From NCBI RefSeq assembly GCF_051014685.1, contig NW_027478531.1:744001-808000 (forward strand): a stretch of 64,000 nt of DNA, written 5' to 3'. Of the stretch, positions 48,969 to 62,088 are shown in pieces (the stretch's first letter is position 1; each line of letters begins with the position of its first letter). Source of the stretch: Ptiloglossa arizonensis. Its lineage: Eukaryota; Arthropoda; Insecta; Hymenoptera; Colletidae. The notes below the pieces were generated by a model. It was not told the DNA's origin and made no database searches. It saw only the letters and a program-made list of their open reading frames with translations. Both the position numbers and the translations under genes were made by a program.

Positions 48969-51417
48969 GAGTTTCTCAAGCGTTTCTTACATCCAAACTG
49001 CCATATCTCGCGAACGGATTGACCAATCCGCAAAATTTCTGTTGCATCTGAAAGTAGAAACTCGCCCGATTACAACGGTATGCGCACTTTTCCCCTAGGC
49101 CGTTCTAGTTATTCGTGTCGAGCATCAGAACTGCGAAAATTTTGAGTTCCTCAAGCGTTTCTTATCTCCAAACTGCCATATCTCGCGAACGGATTGATCA
49201 ATCCGCAAAATTTCTGTTGCATCTGAAAGTAGAAACTCGCCCGATTACAACGGTATGCGCACTTTTCCCCTAGGCCGTTCTAGTTATTCGTGTCGAGCAT
49301 CAGAACTGCGAAAATTTTGAGTTTCTCAAGCGTTTCTTATTTCCAAACTGCCATATCTCGCGAACGGATTGATCAATCCGCAAAATTTCTGTTGCATCTG
49401 AAAGTAGAAACTCGCCCGATTACAACGGTATGCGCACTTTTCCCCTAGGCCGTTCTAGTTATTCGTGTCGAATATCAGAACTGCGAAAATTTTGAGTTTC
49501 TCAAGCGTTTCTTATCTCCAAACTGCCATATGTCGCGAACGGATTGATCAATCCGCAAAATTTCTGTTGCATCTGAAAGTAGAAACTCGCCCGATTACAA
49601 CGCTATGCGCACTTTTCCCCTAGGCGGTTCTAGTTATTCGTTTCGAGCATCAGAACTGCGAAAATTTTGAGTTTCTCAAGCGTTTCTTACCTTCAAACTG
49701 GCATATCTCGCGAACGGATTGACCAATCCGCAAAATTTCTGTTGCATCTGAAAGTAGAAACTCGCCCGATTGCAACGGTAGGTGTAGTTTTCCCCTAGGC
49801 CGTTCTAGTTATTCGTTTCGAGCATCAGAACTGCGAAAATTTGGAGTTTCTCAAGCGTTTCTTACTTCCAAACTGCCATATCTCGCGAACGGATTGACCA
49901 ATCCGCAAAATTTCTGTTGCATCTGAAGTAGAAACTCGCCCGATTACAACGGTATGCGCACTTTTCCCCTAGGCCGTTCTAGTTATTCGTGTCGAGCAAC
50001 AGAACTGCGAAAATTTTGAGTTCCTCAAGCGTTTCTTATCTCCAAACTGCCATATCTCGCGAACGGATTGATCAATCCGCAAAATTTCTGTTGCATCTGA
50101 AAGTAGAAACTCGCCCGATTACAACGGTATGCGCACTTTTCCCCTAGGCGGTTCTAGTTATTCGTTTCGTGCATCAGAACCGCGAAAATTTTGAGTTTGT
50201 CAAGCGTTTCTTACCTCCAAACTGTCATATCTCGCGAACGGATTGACCAATCCGCAAAATTTCTGTTGCATCTAAAAGTAGAAACTCGCCCGATTACAAC
50301 GGTATGCGCACTTTTCCCCTAGGCGGTTCTAGTTATTCGTTTCGAGCATCAGAACTGCGAAAATTTTGAGTTTCTCAAGCCTTTCTTATTTCCAAACTGC
50401 CATATCTAGCGAACGGATTGATCAATCCGCAAAATTTCTGTTGCATCTGAAAGTAGAATCTCGCCCGATTACAACGGTATGCGCACTTTTCCCCTAGGCG
50501 GTTCTAGTTATTCGTTTCGTGCATCAGAACTGCGAAAATGTTGAGTTTCTCAAGCGTTTCTTACCTCCAAACTGTCATATCTTGCGAACGGATTGACCAA
50601 TCCGCAAAATTTCTGTTGCATCTGAAAGTAGAAACTCGCCCGATTACAACGGTAGGTATAGTTTTCCCCTAGGCCGTTCTAGTTATTCGTGTCGAGCATC
50701 AGAAATGCGAAAATTTTGAGTTTCTCAAGCGTTTCTTACCTCCAAACTGCCATATCTCGCGAACGGATTGACCAATCCGCAAAATTTCTGTTGCATCTGA
50801 AAGTAGAAACTCGCCCGATTACAACGGTATGCGCACTTTTCCCCTAGGCCGTTCTAGTTATTCGTGTCGAGCATTAGAACTGCGAAAATTTTGAGTTTCT
50901 CAAGCGTTTCTTATTTCCAAACTGCCATATCTCGCGAACGGATTGATCAATCCGCAAAATTTCTGTTGCATCTGAAAGTAGAAACTCGCCCGATTGCAAC
51001 GGTATGCGCACTTTTCCCCTAGGCCGTTCTAGTTATTCGTGTCGAGCATCAGAACTGCGAAAATTTTGAGTTTCTCAAGCGTTTCTTATCTCCAAACTGC
51101 CATATGTCTCGAACGGATTGATCAATCCGCAAAATTTCTGTTGCATCTGAAAGTAGAAACTCGCCCGATTACAACGCTATGCGCACTTTTCCCCTAGGCG
51201 GTTCTAGTTATTCGTTTCGAGCATCAGAACTGCGAAAATTTTGAGTTTCTCAAGCGTTTCTTACCTCCAAACTGCCATATCTCGCGAACGGATTGACCAA
51301 TCCGCAAAATTTCTGTTGCATCTGAAAGTAGAAACTCGCCCGATTACAACGGTAGGTGTAGTTTTCCCCTAGGCCGTTCTAGTTATTCGTTTCGAGCATC
51401 AGAACTGCGAAAATTTG
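48969..51417 (-). repeat. Terminal higher-order family, copy 3 (14 monomers, 2,449 bp)
   Basis: Same order of markers as copy 1, with the 174-bp monomer at 49919 and ATCTAGCG at 50406. New variants GAGCAACAG (near 49996) and CAGAACCGCG (near 50176) are shared with the next copy, in which both lie exactly 2,449 bp further on. The period-2,449 similarity extends from about 47200 to 53265. Confidence 0.87.
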
Positions 51418-54041
51418 GAGTTTCTCAAGCGTTTCTTACATCCAAACTGCCATATCTCGCGAACGGATTGACCAATCCGCAAAATTTCTGTTGCATCTGA
51501 AAGTAGAAACTCGCCCGATTACAACGGTATGCGCACTTTTCCCCTAGGCCGTTCTAGTTATTCGTGTCGAGCATCAGAACTGCGAAAATTTTGAGTTCCT
51601 CAAGCGTTTCTTATCTCCAAACTGCCATATCTCGCGAACGGATTGATCAATCCGCACAATTTCTGTTGCATCTGAAAGTAGAAACTCGCCCGATTACAAC
51701 GGTATGCGCACTTTTCCCCTAGGCCGTTCTAGTTATTCGTGTCGAGCATCAGAACTGCGAAAATTTTGAGTTTCTCAAGCGTTTCTTATTTCCAAACTGC
51801 CATATCTCGCGAACGGATTGATCAATCCGCAAAATTTCTGTTGCATCTGAAAGTAGAAACTCGCCCGATTACAACGGTATGCGCACTTTTCCCCTAGGCC
51901 GTTCTAGTTATTCGTGTCGAATATCAGAACTGCGAAAATTTTGAGTTTCTCAAGCGTTTCTTATCTCCAAACTGCCATATGTCGCGAACGGATTGATCAA
52001 TCCGCAAAATTTCTGTTGCATCTGAAAGTAGAAACTCGCCCGATTACAACGCTATGCGCACTTTTCCCCTAGGCGGTTCTAGTTATTCGTTTCGAGCATC
52101 AGAACTGCGAAAATTTTGAGTTTCTCAAGCGTTTCTTACCTTCAAACTGGCATATCTCGCGAACGGATTGACCAATCCGCAAAATTTCTGTTGCATCTGA
52201 AAGTAGAAACTCGCCCGATTGCAACGGTAGGTGTAGTTTTCCCCTAGGCCGTTCTAGTTATTCGTTTCGAGCATCAGAACTGCGAAAATTTGGAGTTTCT
52301 CAAGCGTTTCTTACTTCCAAACTGCCATATCTCGCGAACGGATTGACCAATCCGCAAAATTTCTGTTGCATCTGAAGTAGAAACTCGCCCGATTACAACG
52401 GTATGCGCACTTTTCCCCTAGGCCGTTCTAGTTATTCGTGTCGAGCAACAGAACTGCGAAAATTTTGAGTTCCTCAAGCGTTTCTTATCTCCAAACTGCC
52501 ATATCTCGCGAACGGATTGATCAATCCGCAAAATTTCTGTTGCATCTGAAAGTAGAAACTCGCCCGATTACAACGGTATGCGCACTTTTCCCCTAGGCGG
52601 TTCTAGTTATTCGTTTCGTGCATCAGAACCGCGAAAATTTTGAGTTTGTCAAGCGTTTCTTACCTCCAAACTGTCATATCTCGCGAACGGATTGACCAAT
52701 CCGCAAAATTTCTGTTGCATCTAAAAGTAGAAACTCGCCCGATTACAACGGTATGCGCACTTTTCCCCTAGGCGGTTCTAGTTATTCGTTTCGAGCATCA
52801 GAACTGCGAAAATTTTGAGTTTCTCAAGCCTTTCTTATTTCCAAACTGCCATATCTAGCGAACGGATTGATCAATCCGCAAAATTTCTGTTGCATCTGAA
52901 AGTAGAATCTCGCCCGATTACAACGGTATGCGCACTTTTCCCCTAGGCGGTTCTAGTTATTCGTTTCGTGCATCAGAACTGCGAAAATGTTGAGTTTCTC
53001 AAGCGTTTCTTACCTCCAAACTGTCATATCTTGCGAACGGATTGACCAATCCGCAAAATTTCTGTTGCATCTGAAAGTAGAAACTCGCCCGATTACAACG
53101 GTAGGTATAGTTTTCCCCTAGGCCGTTCTAGTTATTCGTGTCGAGCATCAGAAATGCGAAAATTTTGAGTTTCTCAAGCGTTTCTTACCTCCAAACTGCC
53201 ATATCTCGCGAACGGATTGACCAATCCGCAAAATTTCTGTTGCATCTGAAAGTAGAAACTCGCCCGGTTACAACGGTGGGTGTAGTTTTCCCCTAGGCCG
53301 TTCTAGTTATTCGTTTCGAGCATCAGAACTGCGAAAATTTGGAGTTTCTCAAGCGTTTCTTACTTCCAAACTGCCATATCTCGCGAACGGATTGACCAAT
53401 CCGCAAAATTTCTGTTGCATCTGAAAGTAGAAACTCGCCCGATTACAACGGTATGCGCACTTTTCCCCTAGGCGGTTCTAGTTATTCGTTTCGTGCATCA
53501 GAACTGCGAAAATGTTGAGTTTCTCAAGCGTTTCTTACCTCCAAACTGTCATATCTTGCGAACGGATTGACCAATCCGCAAAATTTCTGTTGCATCTGAA
53601 AGTAGAAACTCGCCCGATTACAACGGTAGGTATAGTTTTCCCCTAGGCCGTTCTAGTTATTCGTGTCGAGCATCAGAACTGCGAAAATTTTGAGTTTCTC
53701 AAGCGTTTCTTATCTCCAAACTGCCATATGTCTCGAACGGATTGATCAATCCGCAAAATTTCTGTTGCATCTGAAAGTAGAAACTCGCCCGATTACAACG
53801 CTATGCGCACTTTTCCCCTAGGCGGTTCTAGTTATTCGTTTCGAGCATCAGAACTGCGAAAATTTTGAGTTTCTCAAGCGTTTCTTACCTCCAAACTGCC
53901 ATATCTCGCGAACGGATTGACCAATCCGCAAAATTTCTGTTGCATCTGAAAGTAGAAACTCGCCCGATTACAACGGTAGGTGTAGTTTTCCCCTAGGCCG
54001 TTCTAGTTATTCGTTTCGAGCATCAGAACTGCGAAAATTTG
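51418..54041 (-). repeat. Terminal higher-order family, copy 4 (15 monomers, 2,624 bp)
   Basis: Follows copy 3 until 53265, then switches to a monomer with CCCGGTTACAACGGTGGG and a rearranged order, adding one monomer net. The 174-bp monomer is at 52368 and ATCTAGCG at 52855. A private change CCGCACAATTTC is seen near 51653. Confidence 0.85.
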
Positions 54042-55790
54042 GAGTTTCTCAAGCGTTTCTTACATCCAAACTGCCATATCTCGCGAACGGATTGACCAAT
54101 CCGCAAAATTTCTGTTGCATCTGAAAGTAGAAACTCGCCCGATTACAACGGTATGCGCACTTTTCCCCTAGGCCGTTCTAGTTATTCGTGTCGAGCATCA
54201 GAACTGCGAAAATTTTGAGTTCCTCAAGCGTTTCTTATCTCCAAACTGCCATATCTCGCGAACGGATTGATCAATCCGCAAAATTTCTGTTGCATCTGAA
54301 AGTAGAAACTCGCCCGATTACAACGGTATGCGCACTTTTCCCCTAGGCCGTTCTAGTTATTCGTGTCGAGCATCAGAACTGCGAAAATTTTGAGTTTCTC
54401 AAGCGTTTCTTATTTCCAAACTGCCATATCTCGCGAACGGATTGATCAATCCGCAAAATTTCTGTTGCATCTGAAAGTAGAAACTCGCCCGATTACAACG
54501 GTATGCGCACTTTTCCCCTAGGCCGTTCTAGTTATTCGTGTCGAATATCAGAACTGCGAAAATTTTGAGTTTCTCAAGCGTTTCTTATCTCCAAACTGCC
54601 ATATGTCGCGAACGGATTGATCAATCCGCAAAATTTCTGTTGCATCTGAAAGTAGAAACTCGCCCGATTACAACGCTATGCGCACTTTTCCCCTAGGCGG
54701 TTCTAGTTATTCGTTTCGAGCATCAGAACTGCGAAAATTTTGAGTTTCTCAGGCGTTTCTTACCTTCAAACTGGCATATCTCGCGAACGGATTGACCAAT
54801 CCGCAAAATTTCTGTTGCATCTGAAAGTAGAAACTCGCCCGATTGCAACGGTAGGTGTAGTTTTCCCCTAGGCCGTTCTAGTTATTCGTTTCGAGCATCA
54901 GAACTGCGAAAATTTGGAGTTTCTCAAGCGTTTCTTACTTCCAAACTGCCATATCTCGCGAACGGATTGACCAATCCGCAAAATTTCTGTTGCATCTGAA
55001 GTAGAAACTCGCCCGATTACAACGGTATGCGCACTTTTCCCCTAGGCCGTTCTAGTTATTCGTGTCGAGCAACAGAACTGCGAAAATTTTGAGTTCCTCA
55101 AGCGTTTCTTATATCCAAACTGCCATATCTCGCGAACGGATTGATCAATCCGCAAAATTTCTGTTGCATCTGAAAGTAGAAACTCGCCCGATTACAACGG
55201 TATGCGCACTTTTCCCCTAGGCGGTTCTAGTTATTCGTTTCGTGCATCAGAACTGCGAAAATGTTGAGTTTCTCAAGCGTTTCTTACCTCCAAACTGTCA
55301 TATCTTGCGAACGGATTGACCAATCCGCAAAATTTCTGTTGCATCTGAAAGTAGAAACTCGCCCGATTACAACGGTAGGTATAGTTTTCCCCTAGGCCGT
55401 TCTAGTTATTCGTGTCGAGCATCAGAACTGCGAAAATTTTGAGTTTCTCAAGCGTTTCTTATCTCCAAACTGCCATATGTCTCGAACGGATTGATCAATC
55501 CGCAAAATTTCTGTTGCATCTGAAAGTAGAAACTCGCCCGATTACAACGCTATGCGCACTTTTCCCCTAGGCGGTTCTAGTTATTCGTTTCGAGCATCAG
55601 AACTGCGAAAATTTTGAGTTTCTCAAGCGTTTCTTACCTCCAAACTGCCATATCTCGCGAACGGATTGACCAATCCGCAAAATTTCTGTTGCATCTGAAA
55701 GTAGAAACTCGCCCGATTACAACGGTAGGTGTAGTTTTCCCCTAGGCCGTTCTAGTTATTCGTTTCGAGCATCAGAACTGCGAAAATTTG
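54042..55790 (-). repeat. Terminal higher-order family, copy 5 (10 monomers, 1,749 bp)
   Basis: Shortest copy. It keeps the 174-bp monomer (54992) and GAGCAACAG but lacks the TTTGTCAAGCG and ATCTAGCG monomers, passing directly to the AAAATGTTG monomer near 55260. This is a four-monomer loss relative to the 14-mer. TCTCAGGCG near 54748 and TTATATCC near 55110 are further variants; TTATATCC is shared with copy 6. Confidence 0.85.
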
Positions 55791-58589
55791 GAGTTTCTCA
55801 AGCGTTTCTTACATCCAAACTGCCATATCTCGCGAACGGATTGACCAATCCGCAAAATTTCTGTTGCATCTGAAAGTAGAAACTCGCCCGATTACAACGG
55901 TATGCGCACTTTTCCCCTAGGCCGTTCTAGTTATTCGTGTCGAGCATCAGAACTGCGAAAATTTTGAGTTCCTCAAGCGTTTCTTATCTCCAAACTGCCA
56001 TATCTCGCGAACGGATTGATCAATCCGCAAAATTTCTGTTGCATCTGAAAGTAGAAACTCGCCCGATTACAACGGTATGCGCACTTTTCCCCTAGGCCGT
56101 TCTAGTTATTCGTGTCGAGCATCAGAACTGCGAAAATTTTGAGTTTCTCAAGCGTTTCTTATTTCCAAACTGCCATATCTCGCGAACGGATTGATCAATC
56201 CGCAAAATTTCTGTTGCATCTGAAAGTAGAAACTCGCCCGATTACAACGGTATGCGCACTTTTCCCCTAGGCCGTTCTAGTTATTCGTGTCGAATATCAG
56301 AACTGCGAAAATTTTGAGTTTCTCAAGCGTTTCTTATCTCCAAACTGCCATATGTCGCGAACGGATTGATCAATCCGCAAAATTTCTGTTGCATCTGAAA
56401 GTAGAAACTCGCCCGATTACAACGCTATGCGCACTTTTCCCCTAGGCGGTTCTAGTTATTCGTTTCGAGCATCAGAACTGCGAAAATTTTGAGTTTCTCA
56501 AGCGTTTCTTACCTTCAAACTGGCATATCTCGCGAACGGATTGACCAATCCGCAAAATTTCTGTTGCATCTGAAAGTAGAAACTCGCCCGATTGCAACGG
56601 TAGGTGTAGTTTTCCCCTAGGCCGTTCTAGTTATTCGTTTCGAGCATCAGAACTGCGAAAATTTGGAGTTTCTCAAGCGTTTCTTACTTCCAAACTGCCA
56701 TATCTCGCGAACGGATTGACCAATCCGCAAAATTTCTGTTGCATCTGAAGTAGGAACTCGCCCGATTACAACGGTATGCGCACTTTTCCCCTAGGCCGTT
56801 CTAGTTATTCGTGTCGAGCAACAGAACTGCGAAAATTTTGAGTTCCTCAAGCGTTTCTTATATCCAAACTGCCATATCTCGCGAACGGATTGATCAATCC
56901 GCAAAATTTCTGTTGCATCTGAAAGTAGAAACTCGCCCGATTACAACGGTATGCGCACTTTTCCCCTAGGCGGTTCTAGTTATTCGTTTCGTGCATCAGA
57001 ACCGCGAAAATTTTGAGTTTGTCAAGCGTTTCTTACCTCCAAACTGTCATATCTCGCGAACGGATTGACCAATCCGCAAAATTTCTGTTGCATCTGAAAG
57101 TAGAAACTCGCCCGATTACAACGGTATGCGCACTTTTCCCCTAGGCGGTTCTAGTTATTCGTTTCGTGCATCAGAACTGCGAAAATGTTGAGTTTGTCAA
57201 GCGTTTCTTACCTCCAAACTGTCATATCTCGCGAACGGATTGACCAATCCGCAAAATTTCTGTTGCATCTGAAAGTAGAAACTCGCCCGATTACAACGGT
57301 ATGCGCACTTTTCCCCTAGGCGGTTCTAGTTATTCGTTTCGTGCATCAGAACTGCGAAAATGTTGAGTTTCTCAAGCGTTTCTTACCGCCAAACTGTCAT
57401 ATCTTGCGAACGGATTGACCAATCCGCAAAATTTCTGTTGCATCTGAAAGTAGAAACTCGCCCGGTTACAACGGTGGGTGTAGTTTTCCCCTAGGCCGTT
57501 CTAGTTATTCGTTTCGAGCATCAGAACTGCGAAAATTTGGAGTTTCTCAAGCGTTTCTTACTTCCAAACTGCCATATCTCGCGAACGGATTGACCAATCC
57601 GCAAAATTTCTGTTGCATCTGAAAGTAGAAACTCGCCCGATTACAACGGTATGCGCACTTTTCCCCTAGGCCGTTCTAGTTATTCGTGTCGAGCATCAGA
57701 ACTGCGAAAATTTTGAGTTTCTCAAGCCTTTCTTATCTCCAAACTGCCATATCTCGCGAACGGATTGATCAATCCGCAAAATTTCTGTTGCATCTGAAAG
57801 TAGAAACTCGCCCGATTACAACGGTATGCGCACTTTTCCCCTAGGCGGTTCTAGTTATTCGTTTCGTGCATCAGAACTGCGAAAATGTTGAGTTTCTCAA
57901 GCGTTTCTTACCTCCAAACTGTCATATCTTGCGAACGGATTGACCAATCCGCAAAATTTCTGTTGCATCTGAAAGTAGAAACTCGCCCGATTACAACGGT
58001 AGGTATAGTTTTCCCCTAGGCCGTTCTAGTTATTCGTGTCGAGCATCAGAACTGCGAAAATTTTGAGTTTCTCAAGCGTTCCTTACCTCCAAACTGCCAT
58101 ATCTCGCGAACGGATTGACCAATCCGCAAAATTTCTGTTGCATCTGAAAGTAGAAACTCGCCCGATTACAACGGTATGCGCACTTTTCCCCTAGGCCGTT
58201 CTAGTTATTCGTGTCGAGCATCAGAACTGCGAAAATTTTGAGTTTCTCAAGCGTTTCTTATCTCCAAACTGCCATATGTCGCGAACGGATTGATCAATCC
58301 GCAAAATTTCTGTTGCATCTGAAAGTAGAAACTCGCCCGATTACAACGCTATGCGCACTTTTCCCCTAGGCGGTTTTAGTTATTCGTTTCGAGCATCAGA
58401 ACTGCGAAAATTTTGAGTTTCTCAAGCGTTTCTTACCTCCAAACTGCCATATCTCGCGAACGGATTGACCAATCCGCAAAATTTCTGTTGCATCTGAAAG
58501 TAGAAACTCGCCCGATTACAACGGTAGGTGTAGTTTTCCCCTAGGCCGTTCTAGTTATTCGTTTCGAGCATCAGAACTGCGAAAATTTG
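55791..58589 (-). repeat. Terminal higher-order family, copy 6 (16 monomers, 2,799 bp)
   Basis: Contains the 174-bp monomer at 56741 (with a private GTAGGAACTCG), no ATCTAGCG monomer, and three successive AAAATGTTG-like or TTTGTCAAGCG monomers around 57000-57400, one with TTACCGCC. CCCGGTTACAACGGTGGG reappears at 57464. The stretch from about 57464 is also the start of the region repeated 3,499 bp later. Confidence 0.84.
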
Positions 58590-61500
58590 GAGTTTCTCAA
58601 GCGTTTCTTACATCCAAACTGCCATATCTCGCGAACGGATTGACCAATCCGCAAAATTTCTGTTGCATCTGAAAGTAGAAACTCGCCCGATTACAACGGT
58701 ATGCGCACTTTTCCCCTAGGCCGTTCTAGTTATTCGTGTCGAGCATCAGAACTGCGAAAATTTTGAGTTCCTCAAGCGTTTCTTATCTCCAAACTGCCAT
58801 ATCTCGCGAACGGATTGATCAATCCGCAAAATTTCTGTTGCATCTGAAAGTAGAAACTCGCCCGATTACAACGGTATGCGCACTTTTCCCCTAGGCCGTT
58901 CTAGTTATTCGTGTCGAGCATCAGAACTGCGAAAATTTTGAGTTTCTCAAGCGTTTCTTATTTCCAAACTGCCATATCTCGCGAACGGATTGATCAATCC
59001 GCAAAATTTCTGTTGCATCTGAAAGTAGAAACTCGCCCGATTACAACGGTATGCGCACTTTTCCCCTAGGCCGTTCTAGTTATTCGTGTCGAATATCAGA
59101 ACTGCGAAAATTTTGAGTTTCTCAAGCGTTTCTTATCTCCAAACTGCCATATGTCGCGAACGGATTGATCAATCCGCAAAATTTCTGTTGCATCTGAAAG
59201 TAGAAACTCGCCCGATTACAACGCTATGCGCACTTTTCCCCTAGGCGGTTCTAGTTATTCGTTTCGAGCATCAGAACTGCGAAAATTTTGAGTTTCTCAA
59301 GCGTTTCTTACCTTCAAACTGGCATATCTCGCGAACGGATTGACCATTCCGCAAAATTTCTGTTGCATCTGAAAGTAGAAACTCGCCCGATTGCAACGGT
59401 AGGTGTAGTTTTCCCCTAGGCCGTTCTAGTTATTCGTTTCGAGCATCAGAACTGCGAAAATTTGGAGTTTCTCAAGCGTTTCTTACTTCCAAACTGCCAT
59501 ATCTGGCGAACGGATTGACCAATCCGCAAAATTTCTGTTGCATCTGAAGTAGAAACTCGCCCGATTACAACGGTATGCGCACTTTTCCCCTAGGCCGTTC
59601 TAGTTATTCGTGTCGAGCATCAGAACTGCGAAAATTTTGAGTTCCTCAAGCGTTTCTTATCTCCAACCTGCCATATCTCGCGAACGGATTGATCAATCCG
59701 CAAAATTTCTGTTGCATCTGAAAGTAGAAACTCGCCCGATTACAACGGTATGCGCACTTTTCCCCTAGGCGGTTCTAGTTATTCGTTTCGTGCATCAGAA
59801 CTGCGAAAATTTTGAGTTTGTCAAGCGTTTCTTACCTCCAAACTGTCATATCTCGCGAACGGATTGACCAATCCGCAAAATTTCTGTTGCATCTAAAAGT
59901 AGAAACTCGCCCGATTACAACGGTATGCGCACTTTTCCCCTAGGCGGTTCTAGTTATTCGTTTCGAGCATCAGAACTGCGAAAATTTTGAGTTTCTCAAG
60001 CCTTTCTTATTTCCAAACTGCCATATCTAGCGAACGGATTGATCAATCCGCAAAATTTCTGTTGCATCTGAAAGTAGAATCTCGCCCGATTACAACGGTA
60101 TGCGCACTTTTCCCCTAGGCGGTTCTAGTTATTCGTTTCGTGCGTCAGAACTGCGAAAATGTTGAGTTTCTCAAGCGTTTCTTAACTCCAAACTGTCATA
60201 TCTTGCGAACGGATTGACCAATCCGCAAAATTTCTGTTGCATCTGAAAGTAGAAACTCGCCCGATTACAACGGTAGGTATAGTTTTCCCCTAGGCCGTTC
60301 TAGTTATTCGTGTCGAGCATCGGAAATGCGAAAATTTTGAGTTTCTCAAGCGTTTCTTACATCCAAACTGCCATATCTCGCGAACGGATTGACCAATCCG
60401 CAAAATTTCTGTTGCATCTGAAAGTAGAAACTCGCCCGATTACAACGGTATGCGCACTTTTCCCCTAGGCCGTTCTAGTTATTCGTGTCGAGCATTAGAA
60501 CTGCGAAAATTTTGAGTTTCTCAAGCGTTTCTTATTTCCAAACTGCCATATCTCGCGAACGGATTGATCAATCCGCAAAATTTCTGTTGCATCTGAAAGT
60601 AGAAACTCGCCCGATTGCAACGGTATGCGCACTTTTCCCCTAGGCCGTTCTAGTTATTCGTGTCGAGCATCAGAACTGCGAAAATTTTGAGTTTCTCAAG
60701 CGTTTCTTATCTCCAAACTGCCATATGTCTCGAACGGATTGATCAATCCGCAAAATTTCTGTTGCATCTGAAAGTAGAAACTCGCCCGATTACAACGGTA
60801 TGCGCACTTTTCCCCTAGGCGGTTCTAGTTATTCGTTTCGAGCATCAGAACTGCGAAAATTTTTAGTTTCTCAAGCGTTTCTTACCTCCAAACTGCCATA
60901 TCTCGCGAACGGATTGACCAATCCGCAAAATTTCTGTTGCATCTGAAAGTAGAAACTCGCCCGGTTACAACGGTGGGTGTAGTTTTCCCCTAGGCCGTTC
61001 TAGTTATTCGTTTCGAGCATCAGAACTGCGAAAATTTGGAGTTTCTCAAGCGTTTCTTACTTCCAAACTGCCATATCTCGCGAACGGATTGACCAATCCG
61101 CAAAATTTCTGTTGCATCTGAAAGTAGAAACTCGCCCGATTACAACGGTATGCGCACTTTTCCCCTAGGCCGTTCTAGTTATTCGTGTCGAGCATCAGAA
61201 CTGCGAAAATTTTGAGTTCCTCAAGCGTTTCTTATCTCCAAACTGCCATATCTCGCGTACGGATTGATCAATCCGCAAAATTTCTGTTGCATCTGAAAGT
61301 AGAAACTCGCCCGATTACAACGGTATGCGCACTTTTCCCCTAGGCGGTTCTAGTTATTCGTTTCGTGCATCAGAACTGCGAAAATGTTGAGTTTCTCAAG
61401 CGTTTCTTACCTCCAAACTGTCATATCTTGCGAACGGATTGACCAATCCGCAAAATTTCTGTTGCATCTGAAAGTAGAAACTCGCCCGATTACAACGGTA

Positions 61501-62088
61501 GGTATAGTTTTCCCCTAGGCCGTTCTAGTTATTCGTGTCGAGCATCAGAACTGCGAAAATTTTGAGTTTCTCAAGCGTTCCTTACCTCCAAACTGCCATA
61601 TCTCGCGAACGGATTGACCAATCCGCAAAATTTCTGTTGCATCTGAAAGTAGAAACTCGCCCGATTACAACGGTATGCGCACTTTTCCCCTAGGCCGTTC
61701 TAGTTATTCGTGTCGAGCATCAGAACTGCGAAAATTTTGAGTTTCTCAAGCGTTTCTTATCTCCAAACTGCCATATGTCGCGAACGGATTGATCAATCCG
61801 CAAAATTTCTGTTGCATCTGAAAGTAGAAACTCGCCCGATTACAACGCTATGCGCACTTTTCCCCTAGGCGGTTTTAGTTATTCGTTTCGAGCATCAGAA
61901 CTGCGAAAATTTTGAGTTTCTCAAGCGTTTCTTACTTCCAAACTGCCATATCTCGCGAACGGATTGACCAATCCGCAAAATTTCTGTTGCATCTGAAAGT
62001 AGAAACTCGCCCGATTACAACGGTAGGTGTAGTTTTCCCCTAGGCCGTTCTAGTTATTCGTTTCGAGCATCAGAACTGCGAAAATTTG
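58590..62088 (-). repeat. Terminal higher-order family, copy 7 (20 monomers, 3,499 bp)
   Basis: Has the 174-bp monomer at 59540 and ATCTAGCG at 60027. Private variants GACCATTCC (59341), ATCTGGCGAAC (near 59502), GTGCGTCAG (60142), TTAACTCC and CATCGGAAATG recur exactly 3,499 bp later, and TAGGCGGTTTTAG near 58371 recurs near 61870. So 57464-60500 and 60963-64000 form a long recent duplication. Confidence 0.87.
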